Shown: one piece after another, positions 38,675-46,123 of the stretch
Position numbering within the stretch: position 1 is the stretch's first letter
How the letters are laid out: every line of letters starts with the position of its first letter
The notes under the pieces: model-generated
What the model was told of the DNA's origin: nothing
Database searches by the model: none
What the model saw: the letters and a program-made list of their open reading frames with translations, nothing else
Position numbers and translations under genes: made by a program
DNA from: Nocardioides sp. YR527
GTDB taxonomy: Bacteria; Actinomycetota; Actinomycetes; Propionibacteriales; Nocardioidaceae
NCBI RefSeq assembly: GCF_900101045.1
Contig: NZ_FNFN01000014.1
Span: forward strand, 24,887 to 88,886
Length of the DNA: 64,000 nt
Reading direction: 5' to 3'

Positions 38675-39250
38675 ATGGCAGACATCTCGATCATCGGTAC
38701 CGGCAACATGGGGCAGGCGATCGCGGCCGTCGCCGGCCGCGGCGGCCACACCGCACAGCTGCTCGGACAGAGCGACGGCACCGTCGAGGTCGCGAGCGAC
38801 ATCGTCGTCCTCGCCGTCCCCTACCCCGCCCTGCAGGATGTCATCCGCGAGCGCGGCGCATCACTCGCCGGGAAGGTCGTCGTCGACATCACCAACCCTC
38901 TCGACTTCGAGACCTTCGACTCGCTCGTCGTCCCCGCCGACAGCTCCGCGGCCGCCGAGGTCGCGGCGGCGCTCCCCGACTCGCGCGTGCTCAAGGCGTT
39001 CAACACGACCTTTGCCGGGACACTCGCCGCAGGGAAGGTCGGCGACCTGACCACCACCGTGCTGATCGCCGGCGACGACACCGAGGCCAAGAACGCCCTG
39101 GCCGAGATCGTCACCTCCGGCGGCCTCGAGGCCGTTGACGCGGGCAGCCTGAAGCGCGCTCGTGAGCTCGAGGCGTTCGGCTTCCTGCAGCTCACGCTGG
39201 CGGCTGGCGAGAAGATCGGCTGGACCGGCGGCTTCGGCACCATCGCCTGA
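38675..39250 (+). CDS. NADPH:F420-reductase-like oxidoreductase
   Basis: A 191-residue Rossmann-fold protein of the NADPH-dependent F420 reductase/NADP-oxidoreductase (coenzyme F420-dependent) family. The N-terminal nucleotide loop is ISIIGTGNMGQAIA (residues 4-17), VVLAVPYPAL follows at about 48, and VKAFNTTFA-like sequence (VLKAFNTTFAGTLA, about 106-119) matches the family core. The length is short but normal for this branch. AAAGGAG lies about ten bases before the ATG. It probably supplies reduced cofactor or reduces a small molecule under control of the divergent MarR protein. Confidence 0.85.
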   Translation: MADISIIGTGNMGQAIAAVAGRGGHTAQLLGQSDGTVEVASDIVVLAVPYPALQDVIRERGASLAGKVVVDITNPLDFETFDSLVVPADSSAAAEVAAALPDSRVLKAFNTTFAGTLAAGKVGDLTTTVLIAGDDTEAKNALAEIVTSGGLEAVDAGSLKRARELEAFGFLQLTLAAGEKIGWTGGFGTIA

Positions 39251-39291
39251 CTCCGATCCGTCCACGCAGATATCTGGCGAAAGGAAGCCGC

Positions 39292-39885
39292 ATGACCGAG
39301 CTCGACCTCGACGACACGGCACTGGTTCTGGTCGACCTCCAGAACGACAACGTCCATCCGGACGGCGCATACGCCTCGTTCGGCGCCGCTGCCCACGCGG
39401 TCAAGCAGGACCTGCTTGGCCACGTGGGTGAGCTGCTGGGCTGGGCGCGTGACCACGACGTGCCCGTCATCCACAACCACATCGTGTCCTATCCGGGCCG
39501 CCCGTTCGGCGGGAGCAATGCGCCGATCTTCACGATGATCGGACCGGAGTCGCTCAAGCTCGGCTCGTGGGGCGCACAGCCGCTCGAGGGGCTCGAGCCA
39601 CGTGCGGACGAGCCCGTCCTGCTCCGCAACCGGATGAGCGCATTCAACGGGACCAATCTCGACCTCATGCTGCGCAACCTCGGCATCACGACCGTGGTCG
39701 TGGCGGGAGTCTGGACCAACATGGCCGTCGAGCACACCGTCCGGGACGCTGCCGACCATGGCTACCGGGTGGTGCTGGCCTCCGACGCGACCTCGAGCCT
39801 CGGCGACGACTGGCAGCACGCGGCACTCAGCTTCGCGCTCACCAACATCGCCGAGATCACGGAGACGGCCGCGATCACCGCTTGA
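39292..39885 (+). CDS. Isochorismatase-fold hydrolase-like protein, Cys missing
   Basis: A 197-residue protein of the cysteine-hydrolase/isochorismatase-like fold. The Asp of the usual triad is present in ALVLVDLQNDN (about residue 15), but the usual Cys in TNxCVxxT is Ala: TNMAVEHT (about 143-150). The lysine-equivalent region VLLRNRMSAF has Arg. The cis-peptide region GVWTN is kept. This suggests either a different chemistry, as in vinyl-ether hydrolysing isochorismatases, or a non-catalytic protein. It follows the F420-reductase-like gene by 41 bases and is likely cotranscribed. Confidence 0.8.
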   Translation: MTELDLDDTALVLVDLQNDNVHPDGAYASFGAAAHAVKQDLLGHVGELLGWARDHDVPVIHNHIVSYPGRPFGGSNAPIFTMIGPESLKLGSWGAQPLEGLEPRADEPVLLRNRMSAFNGTNLDLMLRNLGITTVVVAGVWTNMAVEHTVRDAADHGYRVVLASDATSSLGDDWQHAALSFALTNIAEITETAAITA

Positions 39886-39898
39886 GCCGCATCCAACA

Positions 39899-39944
39899 CT
39901 GGCCGCCAGGCGCGCCCGACCATGAGGGGCGCACTGGCGGCCAG
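39899..39944. terminator. Hairpin between convergent genes
   Basis: CTGGCCGCCAG at 39899-39909 pairs with CTGGCGGCCAG at 39934-39944, an 11-bp perfect stem, with further GC-rich pairing inside. It lies between the stop of the isochorismatase-like gene and that of the MFS gene and can serve both directions. Confidence 0.7.
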
Positions 39945-39967
39945 CGGTGGATCTGGGCCCGGCGCGC

Positions 39968-41314
39968 CTAGGCAGTCCTCGAGCTCTGGGACACCTGCGG
40001 AGACGACGAGACCGCGGTCTGGGCCCTTCGTGGCACCAGCACGATCGCGACCAGCCCGAGCACCGCCGGGATCACGAAGGCGTAGAAGTTCCACTGGAAC
40101 CCGAGGTTCGAGTCCATGATGAGACCCACCATGGTCGGAGCAACCACGGCCCCGATCCGGCCGATACCCAGGGTCATGCCGACAGCGGTTCCACGCGCCC
40201 AGGCCGGGAAGTACGCCGCCGCGTAGCCGTTCACGAGGATCTGGGTGCCGATCGAGCCGAGACCGGCCAGGGCGATGAACACGTAGATGAGGGCCGCCGG
40301 CGGCTGCAGGCTCAGGAACACCAGCGTGATGGCGGCCGCGAGGAAGGCCAGGCTGATCGCGATCCGCGACCCGATCCGATCGGCGACGGCGGCAGCGGCC
40401 AAGGTACCGACGATGGCGCCGAGGTTGAGGGCGAGCAGGAAGCTCAGGGAGGACCCGAGGGGGTAACCGGCCGACCGCATGATCGCGGGCAGCCAGGTGT
40501 TGAGACCGTAGACGAGCAGCAGACCCATGAACGACGCGACACAGAACAGCATCAGCGGACCGCGGCGGCCCTTCGACAGGAGGTACGAGACCGCAGAGGT
40601 CGCGCGGCCACCCTTGGTGGCGTCCACATCAGGAACATCGATGTCTGCGCCATATTTCTCAGCCAGCTGCTGCGCTTCCTCGAGTCGGCCTCGCCGCGCG
40701 AGATAGCTCATCGACTCGGGCAGCAGGAAGTACACCAGAGGAATGAGAACGATCGCCGGCGCAGCCCCGACCCACAGCAGGCTGCGGAAGCCCGTCTCGG
40801 CCAGGAGCGCGATCGCCACGAGAGCAGCCAGGACGCCACCGACCGAGTAGCCGACGAACATCATCGCGTTGTAGAGCTGCTGGCGACCACGCGGGGCGTA
40901 CTCGACAGTGAGGGCGATCGCCGTCGGCATCACGCCGCCCAGACCGATACCGGCCAGGAAGCGGAACAGCCCGAACGCCTCAGGAGTCGAAGCCATCGCC
41001 GTTGCGACGGTCGCCAGGCTGAACCAGGCGATGCAGGCGAGCACGATCCGCCGCCGGCCGAGGATGTCGGTCAGGAAGCCGACACCGAGCGCCCCGACGA
41101 GCATTCCGAAGGTGGTGTAGCTCCCGATCAGGCCCACCTGCGTGGGCGTGAGCGCCCACTCCGGGTACTCCAGCAGCGCCGGCACCATCGCGCCGTAGAC
41201 CATCAGGTCATAGCCGTCGAGGACGATCGTCGCGAAGGCCAGCGCCACCACGACGAGCACCCGACGCCGCTGTGCCGGCGTCTGGGTGGTTGGGGACTTG
41301 TGAACCGTTGACAT
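39968..41314 (-). CDS. Aromatic acid transporter, AAHS-type MFS
   Basis: A 448-residue major-facilitator protein with about twelve hydrophobic helices. The signature FATIVLDGYDLMVYG (about residues 27-41; DGYD in helix 1) and GFLTDILGRRR (about 79-89, the MFS loop) are those of the aromatic-acid:proton symporter branch (PcaK-like). Aromatic acid uptake is expected. It is divergently placed with the gentisate locus and lies 454 bases from the ADH gene; its own promoter would be between 41315 and 41768. Confidence 0.88.
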   Translation of the reverse strand: MSTVHKSPTTQTPAQRRRVLVVVALAFATIVLDGYDLMVYGAMVPALLEYPEWALTPTQVGLIGSYTTFGMLVGALGVGFLTDILGRRRIVLACIAWFSLATVATAMASTPEAFGLFRFLAGIGLGGVMPTAIALTVEYAPRGRQQLYNAMMFVGYSVGGVLAALVAIALLAETGFRSLLWVGAAPAIVLIPLVYFLLPESMSYLARRGRLEEAQQLAEKYGADIDVPDVDATKGGRATSAVSYLLSKGRRGPLMLFCVASFMGLLLVYGLNTWLPAIMRSAGYPLGSSLSFLLALNLGAIVGTLAAAAVADRIGSRIAISLAFLAAAITLVFLSLQPPAALIYVFIALAGLGSIGTQILVNGYAAAYFPAWARGTAVGMTLGIGRIGAVVAPTMVGLIMDSNLGFQWNFYAFVIPAVLGLVAIVLVPRRAQTAVSSSPQVSQSSRTA

Positions 41315-41348
41315 GGGAATGCTCCTGCGGTGTGGGATCGGTCACAAT

Positions 41349-41365
41349 CAGTGTGTAACAAACTG
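41349..41365. promoter_or_regulatory. Palindrome upstream of the transporter
   Basis: CAGTGTGTAACAAACTG, a 17-bp imperfect palindrome, 35 bases before the transporter start. It is inferred to be an operator for the transporter; the regulator could be the PaaX protein at 52635 or one outside the window. Confidence 0.45.
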
Positions 41366-41720
41366 AAGGTGCCCGTCAATGAAGTGACACATGTTTAACT
41401 CGAAGTGCGTCTCGACCTGCAACAACAGGGATCTCGCCTGGTGCGAGGCGGGCCACGGTCAGCGCCCGTGACGGCCGGCGCCGACGTGCATCGGGGCCGC
41501 TGAAGCGCGGCACACCCGAGCCGAACGGAACACCGGATTGTGCGCGGGTCGACGTGCGACGGGACCAACTTCTTCACGCCTGCCGATCGCCGTCGGCCCT
41601 GACTTCATCGGCGCCGAATCGGTGTGCAAAGGCAAGGTAGACCAGTGATTCGTTGGCAGTTCGCCGACACGCACACACGGATCTCTAGAGGGCTGGCGTC
41701 TCCTGGGACCGGACACGACA
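41366..41720. other. Non-coding stretch between transporter and ADH
   Basis: About 355 bases without a supportable gene. It has an AT-rich patch near 41370-41405 (part of the transporter promoter region) and otherwise no repeats or hairpins that I could find. Confidence 0.55.
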
Positions 41721-41751
41721 CGGGCGCCCAGGGATGCCCCCTGAGCGCCCG
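41721..41751 (-). terminator. Hairpin after the ADH gene
   Basis: A stem of about 13 pairs with one mismatch (CGGGCGC... with ...GCGCCCG) and a five-base loop lies 18 bases beyond the ADH stop, in the right orientation. Confidence 0.65.
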
Positions 41752-41768
41752 CGGTGTCGAGGGTCCGC

Positions 41769-42872
41769 TCAGAAGACGAGGACGGGCTTGACTACAGCCC
41801 CCGACTCCGAGGCCTCGAATGCCTCGTTGATCTGGTCGAGCTGGTAGGTCTTGATCAGACGGTCCAGCGGGAAACGACCTTCCTTCCAGAGCGACACCAG
41901 CCGCGGGATGAAGTCCTGCGGCACGGAGCTGCCCTGGACGATCGTCTTGAACGTCCAACCCTTGACCAGGGAGCCACCGATCTCGAACGGCGCCTCGGTG
42001 CCCGGCGCCGCTGCGCCGACGAGGGCCAGCGTCCCCCGGATCGCCAGGGCGTCGACTGCCGACGCCAAGAGCTTCGGGAGGGCAGTCGTGTCGAGGATCG
42101 CGTCCACGCCGGCGCCGTCGGTGATGCGCTTGAGCTCTTCGACGAGGTCGAGGTCGGTGGTGTTGATGGTGTGGGTCGCTCCGAGCTCGAGCGCCTGGTC
42201 GAGGCGGGACTGGTGACGGTCGATCGCGACGATCGTCGTGCACCCCGCTACGCGGGCTGCCATCACCGCCGCCATCCCCACCGCGCCCGTGCCGATGACG
42301 GCGAAGGAGGAGCCGGCCCGGGGTCGGATCTCGTTGAGCACGGCACCCGCACCGGTCTGCATTCCGCAGCCCAGCGGAGCGAGCTTGTCCAGCGGAACCT
42401 CAGAGTCGACCTTGATGATGCTCGCCTCGACCACGTTCGCATGGGTTGCGAACGACGACTGGCCGAAGAAGTGCGAGGAGATCCGCTCGCCGCTGCTGGT
42501 CAGCGACGTGGTGCCGTCCTCGCGACTGCCGCCGAAGCACTGGGCGAAGAGGTTCTCGCAGTAGGCCATCTGACCGGTGCGGCACTTGTCGCAGTGGCGG
42601 CAGTAGGCGGCAGACATGACCACGTGGTCACCAGGGACGACGGAGGTGACGAGATCGCCGACGGCCTCCACCACCCCCGCTCCCTCGTGACCCAGAACCG
42701 CTGGGAGCGGGGTCGGGTAGACGCCGTCGCGAACGATCGCGTCGGTATGACAGATACCGGTGGCGACCATGCGGACGCGCACCTCGTTGCCACGGAGATC
42801 GTCGAGCTCGAGGCTCTCCAACGTCAGTGGCTTCTCGTGCTCACGGGCGACTGCTGCAGTGATGCTGACCAT
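41769..42872 (-). CDS. Zinc alcohol dehydrogenase, aryl-alcohol type
   Basis: A 367-residue NAD-dependent zinc alcohol dehydrogenase resembling benzyl/aryl alcohol dehydrogenases. The catalytic-zinc residues are in ATGICHTD (about 36-43) and LGHEGAGVVE (about 60-69). The structural-zinc cysteines are in CRHCDKCRTGQMAYC (about 90-104), and NAD binds at VIGTGAVGMAAV (about 190-201). A GGGAGGGAAA ribosome site precedes the ATG at 42872. It lies 78 bases after the aldehyde dehydrogenase gene in one unit, so it likely oxidises an aryl alcohol to the aldehyde used by that enzyme. Confidence 0.88.
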   Translation of the reverse strand: MVSITAAVAREHEKPLTLESLELDDLRGNEVRVRMVATGICHTDAIVRDGVYPTPLPAVLGHEGAGVVEAVGDLVTSVVPGDHVVMSAAYCRHCDKCRTGQMAYCENLFAQCFGGSREDGTTSLTSSGERISSHFFGQSSFATHANVVEASIIKVDSEVPLDKLAPLGCGMQTGAGAVLNEIRPRAGSSFAVIGTGAVGMAAVMAARVAGCTTIVAIDRHQSRLDQALELGATHTINTTDLDLVEELKRITDGAGVDAILDTTALPKLLASAVDALAIRGTLALVGAAAPGTEAPFEIGGSLVKGWTFKTIVQGSSVPQDFIPRLVSLWKEGRFPLDRLIKTYQLDQINEAFEASESGAVVKPVLVF

Positions 42873-42950
42873 GGGTTTCCCTCCCGGGTGTAGCTCGATG
42901 GGTGCGCCGACCGTCGCTGACGGCCGGCGCACCGAGGTTGGTTGCTTGGA

Positions 42951-44402
42951 TCACTTCAGGTGGCGGATCGAGTGCTCCTCGACGTACTCCGCCATGCCTG
43001 CCGTGCCGAACTCGCGGCCGATGCCGCTCTGCTTCACTCCGCCGAACGGCATCCGGAGGTCCAGCGACTCGAAGGAGTGGGTGTTGATGAAGGTGCTTCC
43101 CGCCTCGATCTTGCGAGCCAGAGCGAGGCCACGCTCGGGGTCGCTGGTCCAGACCGACGACCCGAGGCCGTACTCGCTGTCGTTGGCCCAGGCGAGCGCC
43201 TGCTCCTCGGAGTCGTACGCGACCACGGGGATGATCGGGCCGAACTGCTCGCAGGAGGTGATCAGCGCGTCGTGCTCGACGTCACGGACGACGTGCGGCA
43301 GGACGTAGTAGCCGTTGTCCCAGTTGTCGGGCTCGAGCTTGGTGCCGAGCTCGATCACCTTCGAGGAGCTGTCCCGGGCGGCCCGGATGAGCTCCTGGAC
43401 CCGGTCGAACTGGGCCTTGTTGTTGAGTGGCCCGAAGGAGGCCTCGGGGTCGAGACCGTGCCCGACCTTGTATCCCGAGACCCGGTCGCACAGCGCATCG
43501 ACGAACGTGTCGTAGGACGAGCGCGGTACGTAGACGCGCTTGACCGCGAAGCAGATCTGGCCGGTTCGGGTGTAGATACCGGGCAGCATCCGGTCGAGGG
43601 TGAGGTTCAGGTCGGCGTCGTCGAGGACCACGGCCGGGTCGTTACCGCCGAGCTCGAGGGTGATGTTCTTGATCGTCCCAGCAGCGCTGGTCATGACGTG
43701 CTTGGCCGTGGACGTGCCCCCGGTGAAGCCGACCTTGCGGACCAGCGGGTGACTGGTCAGAGCCTCTCCGACCTCGGTGTCGCCGTGGACGACGTTGATG
43801 ACGCCTTCGGGAAGCACGGCCGACATCCGCTCGAGCAGCATGGTCAGCGCCGCGGCCGCGAACGGCGAGGGCTTGAGGACGAGCGTGTTGCCGGTGGCGA
43901 GCGCCGGGGCGAGCTTCATCATGGTGAGGACCACGGGCATGTTCCACGGCACGATCGCGCCGACGACGCCGCGCGGCACACGCTCGACGCTGATGTAGGA
44001 CTGCTCGTCGTCGTACGTCGTCGGGGTGAAGAACTCCTCGACGAGGCTGGCGGTGTGCTGGAGGACGCCGGTGCCGAGCATGAAGTCGGTCTGCGCCTCC
44101 CAGAGCACGCCCCCGTGCTCGCGGACGAGCAGCGGAGCGAGCTCCTCGGCACTTGCCTGGACCACCTCGGCGGCCTTCATGAGAGCGGCGGCGCGCTCGG
44201 CGGGCGAGACATCGCGCCACTGCTGGAACGCGCGGTGGGCACGCTGCACGGCCGCGTCGACATCCGCGGCGGTTCCGACAGCGATGCGCGAAGCGACGCT
44301 GTCCAGGCGGCCCGGGTCCTGGTGGTCGCGGTAGGTCGTCGAGCCGGCGGCACCGTTGAGGTGGTTGACGGCCGGCGGGCTGAACGAATCGGTGAGGGTC
44401 AT
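42951..44402 (-). CDS. Aldehyde dehydrogenase, aromatic type
   Basis: A 483-residue NAD(P)-dependent aldehyde dehydrogenase. The cofactor and active-site residues are present: PWNMPVVLTMMKLAPALATG (about 140-160), general base Glu in ELGGNDPAVV (about 248) and nucleophile Cys in RTGQICFAVKR (about 284). The 2-hydroxybenzaldehyde-type (NahF-like) group is plausible given the adjacent salicylate genes. The ATG at 44402 has AAGGGAAG upstream. It is first of the ALDH-ADH unit and divergent from the hydroxylase gene, sharing its spacer. Confidence 0.88.
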   Translation of the reverse strand: MTLTDSFSPPAVNHLNGAAGSTTYRDHQDPGRLDSVASRIAVGTAADVDAAVQRAHRAFQQWRDVSPAERAAALMKAAEVVQASAEELAPLLVREHGGVLWEAQTDFMLGTGVLQHTASLVEEFFTPTTYDDEQSYISVERVPRGVVGAIVPWNMPVVLTMMKLAPALATGNTLVLKPSPFAAAALTMLLERMSAVLPEGVINVVHGDTEVGEALTSHPLVRKVGFTGGTSTAKHVMTSAAGTIKNITLELGGNDPAVVLDDADLNLTLDRMLPGIYTRTGQICFAVKRVYVPRSSYDTFVDALCDRVSGYKVGHGLDPEASFGPLNNKAQFDRVQELIRAARDSSSKVIELGTKLEPDNWDNGYYVLPHVVRDVEHDALITSCEQFGPIIPVVAYDSEEQALAWANDSEYGLGSSVWTSDPERGLALARKIEAGSTFINTHSFESLDLRMPFGGVKQSGIGREFGTAGMAEYVEEHSIRHLK

Positions 44403-44504
44403 GGTCTTCCCTTGGTTCACGAAGTGGCCGCGGCGCATCAGAGCAGCACCGCGTTGTGACATGCAACACTAGATAACAACTTTTCGTCGGACCACGTCAA
44501 GATG

Positions 44505-44533
44505 TTGCACATAACTTTCTCGGCATCTATGTT
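44505..44533 (+). promoter_or_regulatory. Candidate promoter of the salicylate/gentisate operon
   Basis: TTGCAC at 44505 and TATGTT at 44528 with 17 bases between them. The predicted transcription start falls at about the ATG at 44540, so the first mRNA could be leaderless or nearly so. Inverted TGCAACA/TGTTGCA elements at 44462-44468 and 44503-44509 flank the spacer and may be regulator sites. Confidence 0.35.
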
Positions 44534-44539
44534 GGAGTC

Positions 44540-46123
44540 ATGGACGCACCCAAGCTCGGCAGCTCGCCACGGATAGCCGTTGTCGGCGGAGGACCGGGCG
44601 GACTCTTCCTCGCCACACTCGTCAAACGCGCTCTTCCCGAGGCCGCGGTGACGCTCTTCGAACGCAACCAGCGCACCGACGCATTCGGGTTCGGCGTGGT
44701 CTTCTCCGACGCCACTCTCCGCGCCATCGATGAGGCGGACCCGGTGCTGCGAGATGCGCTGCGCGACCACGGTCGTCACTGGGACCGCATCGACGTGCTG
44801 AGCAACGACCAGCAGCACGGTTTCGGCGGCAACGGAATGTCAGCCATCCATCGCAAGGTCCTGCTCGGCCTGCTTCAGGACAATGCCGAGCAGTCCGGTG
44901 TCGACCTCCGCTTCGGCACCACCGCTCCCCCGCTGGACCAGCTGCGCAGCGAGTACGACCTCGTCGTCGGCGCCGACGGCACCAACTCCTCGATTCGCGA
45001 GCACCTCGACAGCGAGGAGCCCGTGGGGCACGAGGTCGACACCGCCACGGCCAAGTTCATCTGGTTCGGCACGACCCATCTCTTCGACGGGCTCACCTTC
45101 GTGCACCGGGTCTCCGAGCACGGCAACTTCGCAGTGCACGGCTACCCGATCAGCGACGAGCTGAGCACCTTCATCGTCGAGACCGATGAGGAGACCTGGC
45201 GCCGCGCGGGCATGGACGCCTTCGACGTCACGCAGCCCCCGGGACCCTCCGACACCGAGACCCAGGCCTATCTGGAGAAGCTGTTCGCCGACGACATCGG
45301 CGAGGGCAAGCTGGTCGCGAACAACTCCCGGTGGGGAAACTTCCGCACCCGGCGTACGCGGGACTGGTGGCGTGGCAACGTCGTGCTGCTCGGCGACGCG
45401 GTCCACACCGCTCATTTCTCCGTCGGCTCAGGCACCAAGATGGCGATGGAGGACTCCGTGGTCCTGGCCGCTCAGATCACACGGGCCGCCACCGAGGGGA
45501 TCTCGCTGTCCGACGCGCTCGGCGCCTACCAGGAGATCCGCAAGACCTCGGTCGGCAAGATCCAGGGGGCCGCGCGCCCGAGCCTGTCGTGGTGGGAGCA
45601 CTTCGGGACGTACCAGCGCACGCTCGACCCGCTCACCTTCACGTTCCACTTCTTCTCCCGCAGCATCGGGGTCGAGAAGATGGCCCAACGAGACCCCGGG
45701 CTCGTGGAGAAGGTTCGCGCCGCATGGGTCGAGCAGCACGGCGCCGCTGCGCTGGATTCGACCGTCGAGGCTCACTCGGCCTCACCGGCGACGACCTTCG
45801 GACGACGCCTCGACCTGGTCACCTCTGAGAACGGGACAGCCCATCTCGTCGACCGGGACGGCCGGTCCGTCACGGCACCCATCATCGAGGCACCCACGAA
45901 CGAGACCGGCGTCGCCGCCGCCCGCAAGGAGCTGCCCGAGACGGGCGTCGTCGTGATCGCCGGAAGCGGCCTTCCACGCACGCTCCTCGCCGAAGCCGCC
46001 CGTCTGCAGACCGGCCTCGTGACCGTCATGAGCGGGCCTGATCTCGCCGCCGACGACGCTGCCGAGACGGTGCTGCTCTCCGGCCGCGCAGACGCGGTCG
46101 CCGCTCCCAAGGAGGCAAAGTGA
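44540..46123 (+). CDS. Salicylyl-CoA 5-hydroxylase-like FAD monooxygenase
   Basis: A 527-residue class A flavoprotein monooxygenase. FAD motifs: GGGPGGLFLATLVKR (about residues 15-29), the DG motif GADGTNSSIREHL (about 144-156) and the GD motif LLGDAVHTAHFSVGSG (about 283-298). The sequence most resembles the hydroxylase half of aryl-CoA monooxygenases (SdgC-type, 2-aminobenzoyl-CoA type), so it would turn salicylyl-CoA into gentisyl-CoA with NAD(P)H and oxygen. The last 125 residues are a less conserved tail, possibly a relic of the oxidoreductase domain found in longer relatives. It is the first gene of the operon and overlaps the next by four bases. Confidence 0.85.
   Translation: MDAPKLGSSPRIAVVGGGPGGLFLATLVKRALPEAAVTLFERNQRTDAFGFGVVFSDATLRAIDEADPVLRDALRDHGRHWDRIDVLSNDQQHGFGGNGMSAIHRKVLLGLLQDNAEQSGVDLRFGTTAPPLDQLRSEYDLVVGADGTNSSIREHLDSEEPVGHEVDTATAKFIWFGTTHLFDGLTFVHRVSEHGNFAVHGYPISDELSTFIVETDEETWRRAGMDAFDVTQPPGPSDTETQAYLEKLFADDIGEGKLVANNSRWGNFRTRRTRDWWRGNVVLLGDAVHTAHFSVGSGTKMAMEDSVVLAAQITRAATEGISLSDALGAYQEIRKTSVGKIQGAARPSLSWWEHFGTYQRTLDPLTFTFHFFSRSIGVEKMAQRDPGLVEKVRAAWVEQHGAAALDSTVEAHSASPATTFGRRLDLVTSENGTAHLVDRDGRSVTAPIIEAPTNETGVAAARKELPETGVVVIAGSGLPRTLLAEAARLQTGLVTVMSGPDLAADDAAETVLLSGRADAVAAPKEAK

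Noticed and set aside
39947..41311. 454-residue frame opposite the transporter
   Set aside because: The translation is charged and low-complexity, and the minus-strand transporter has clear family motifs and helices.
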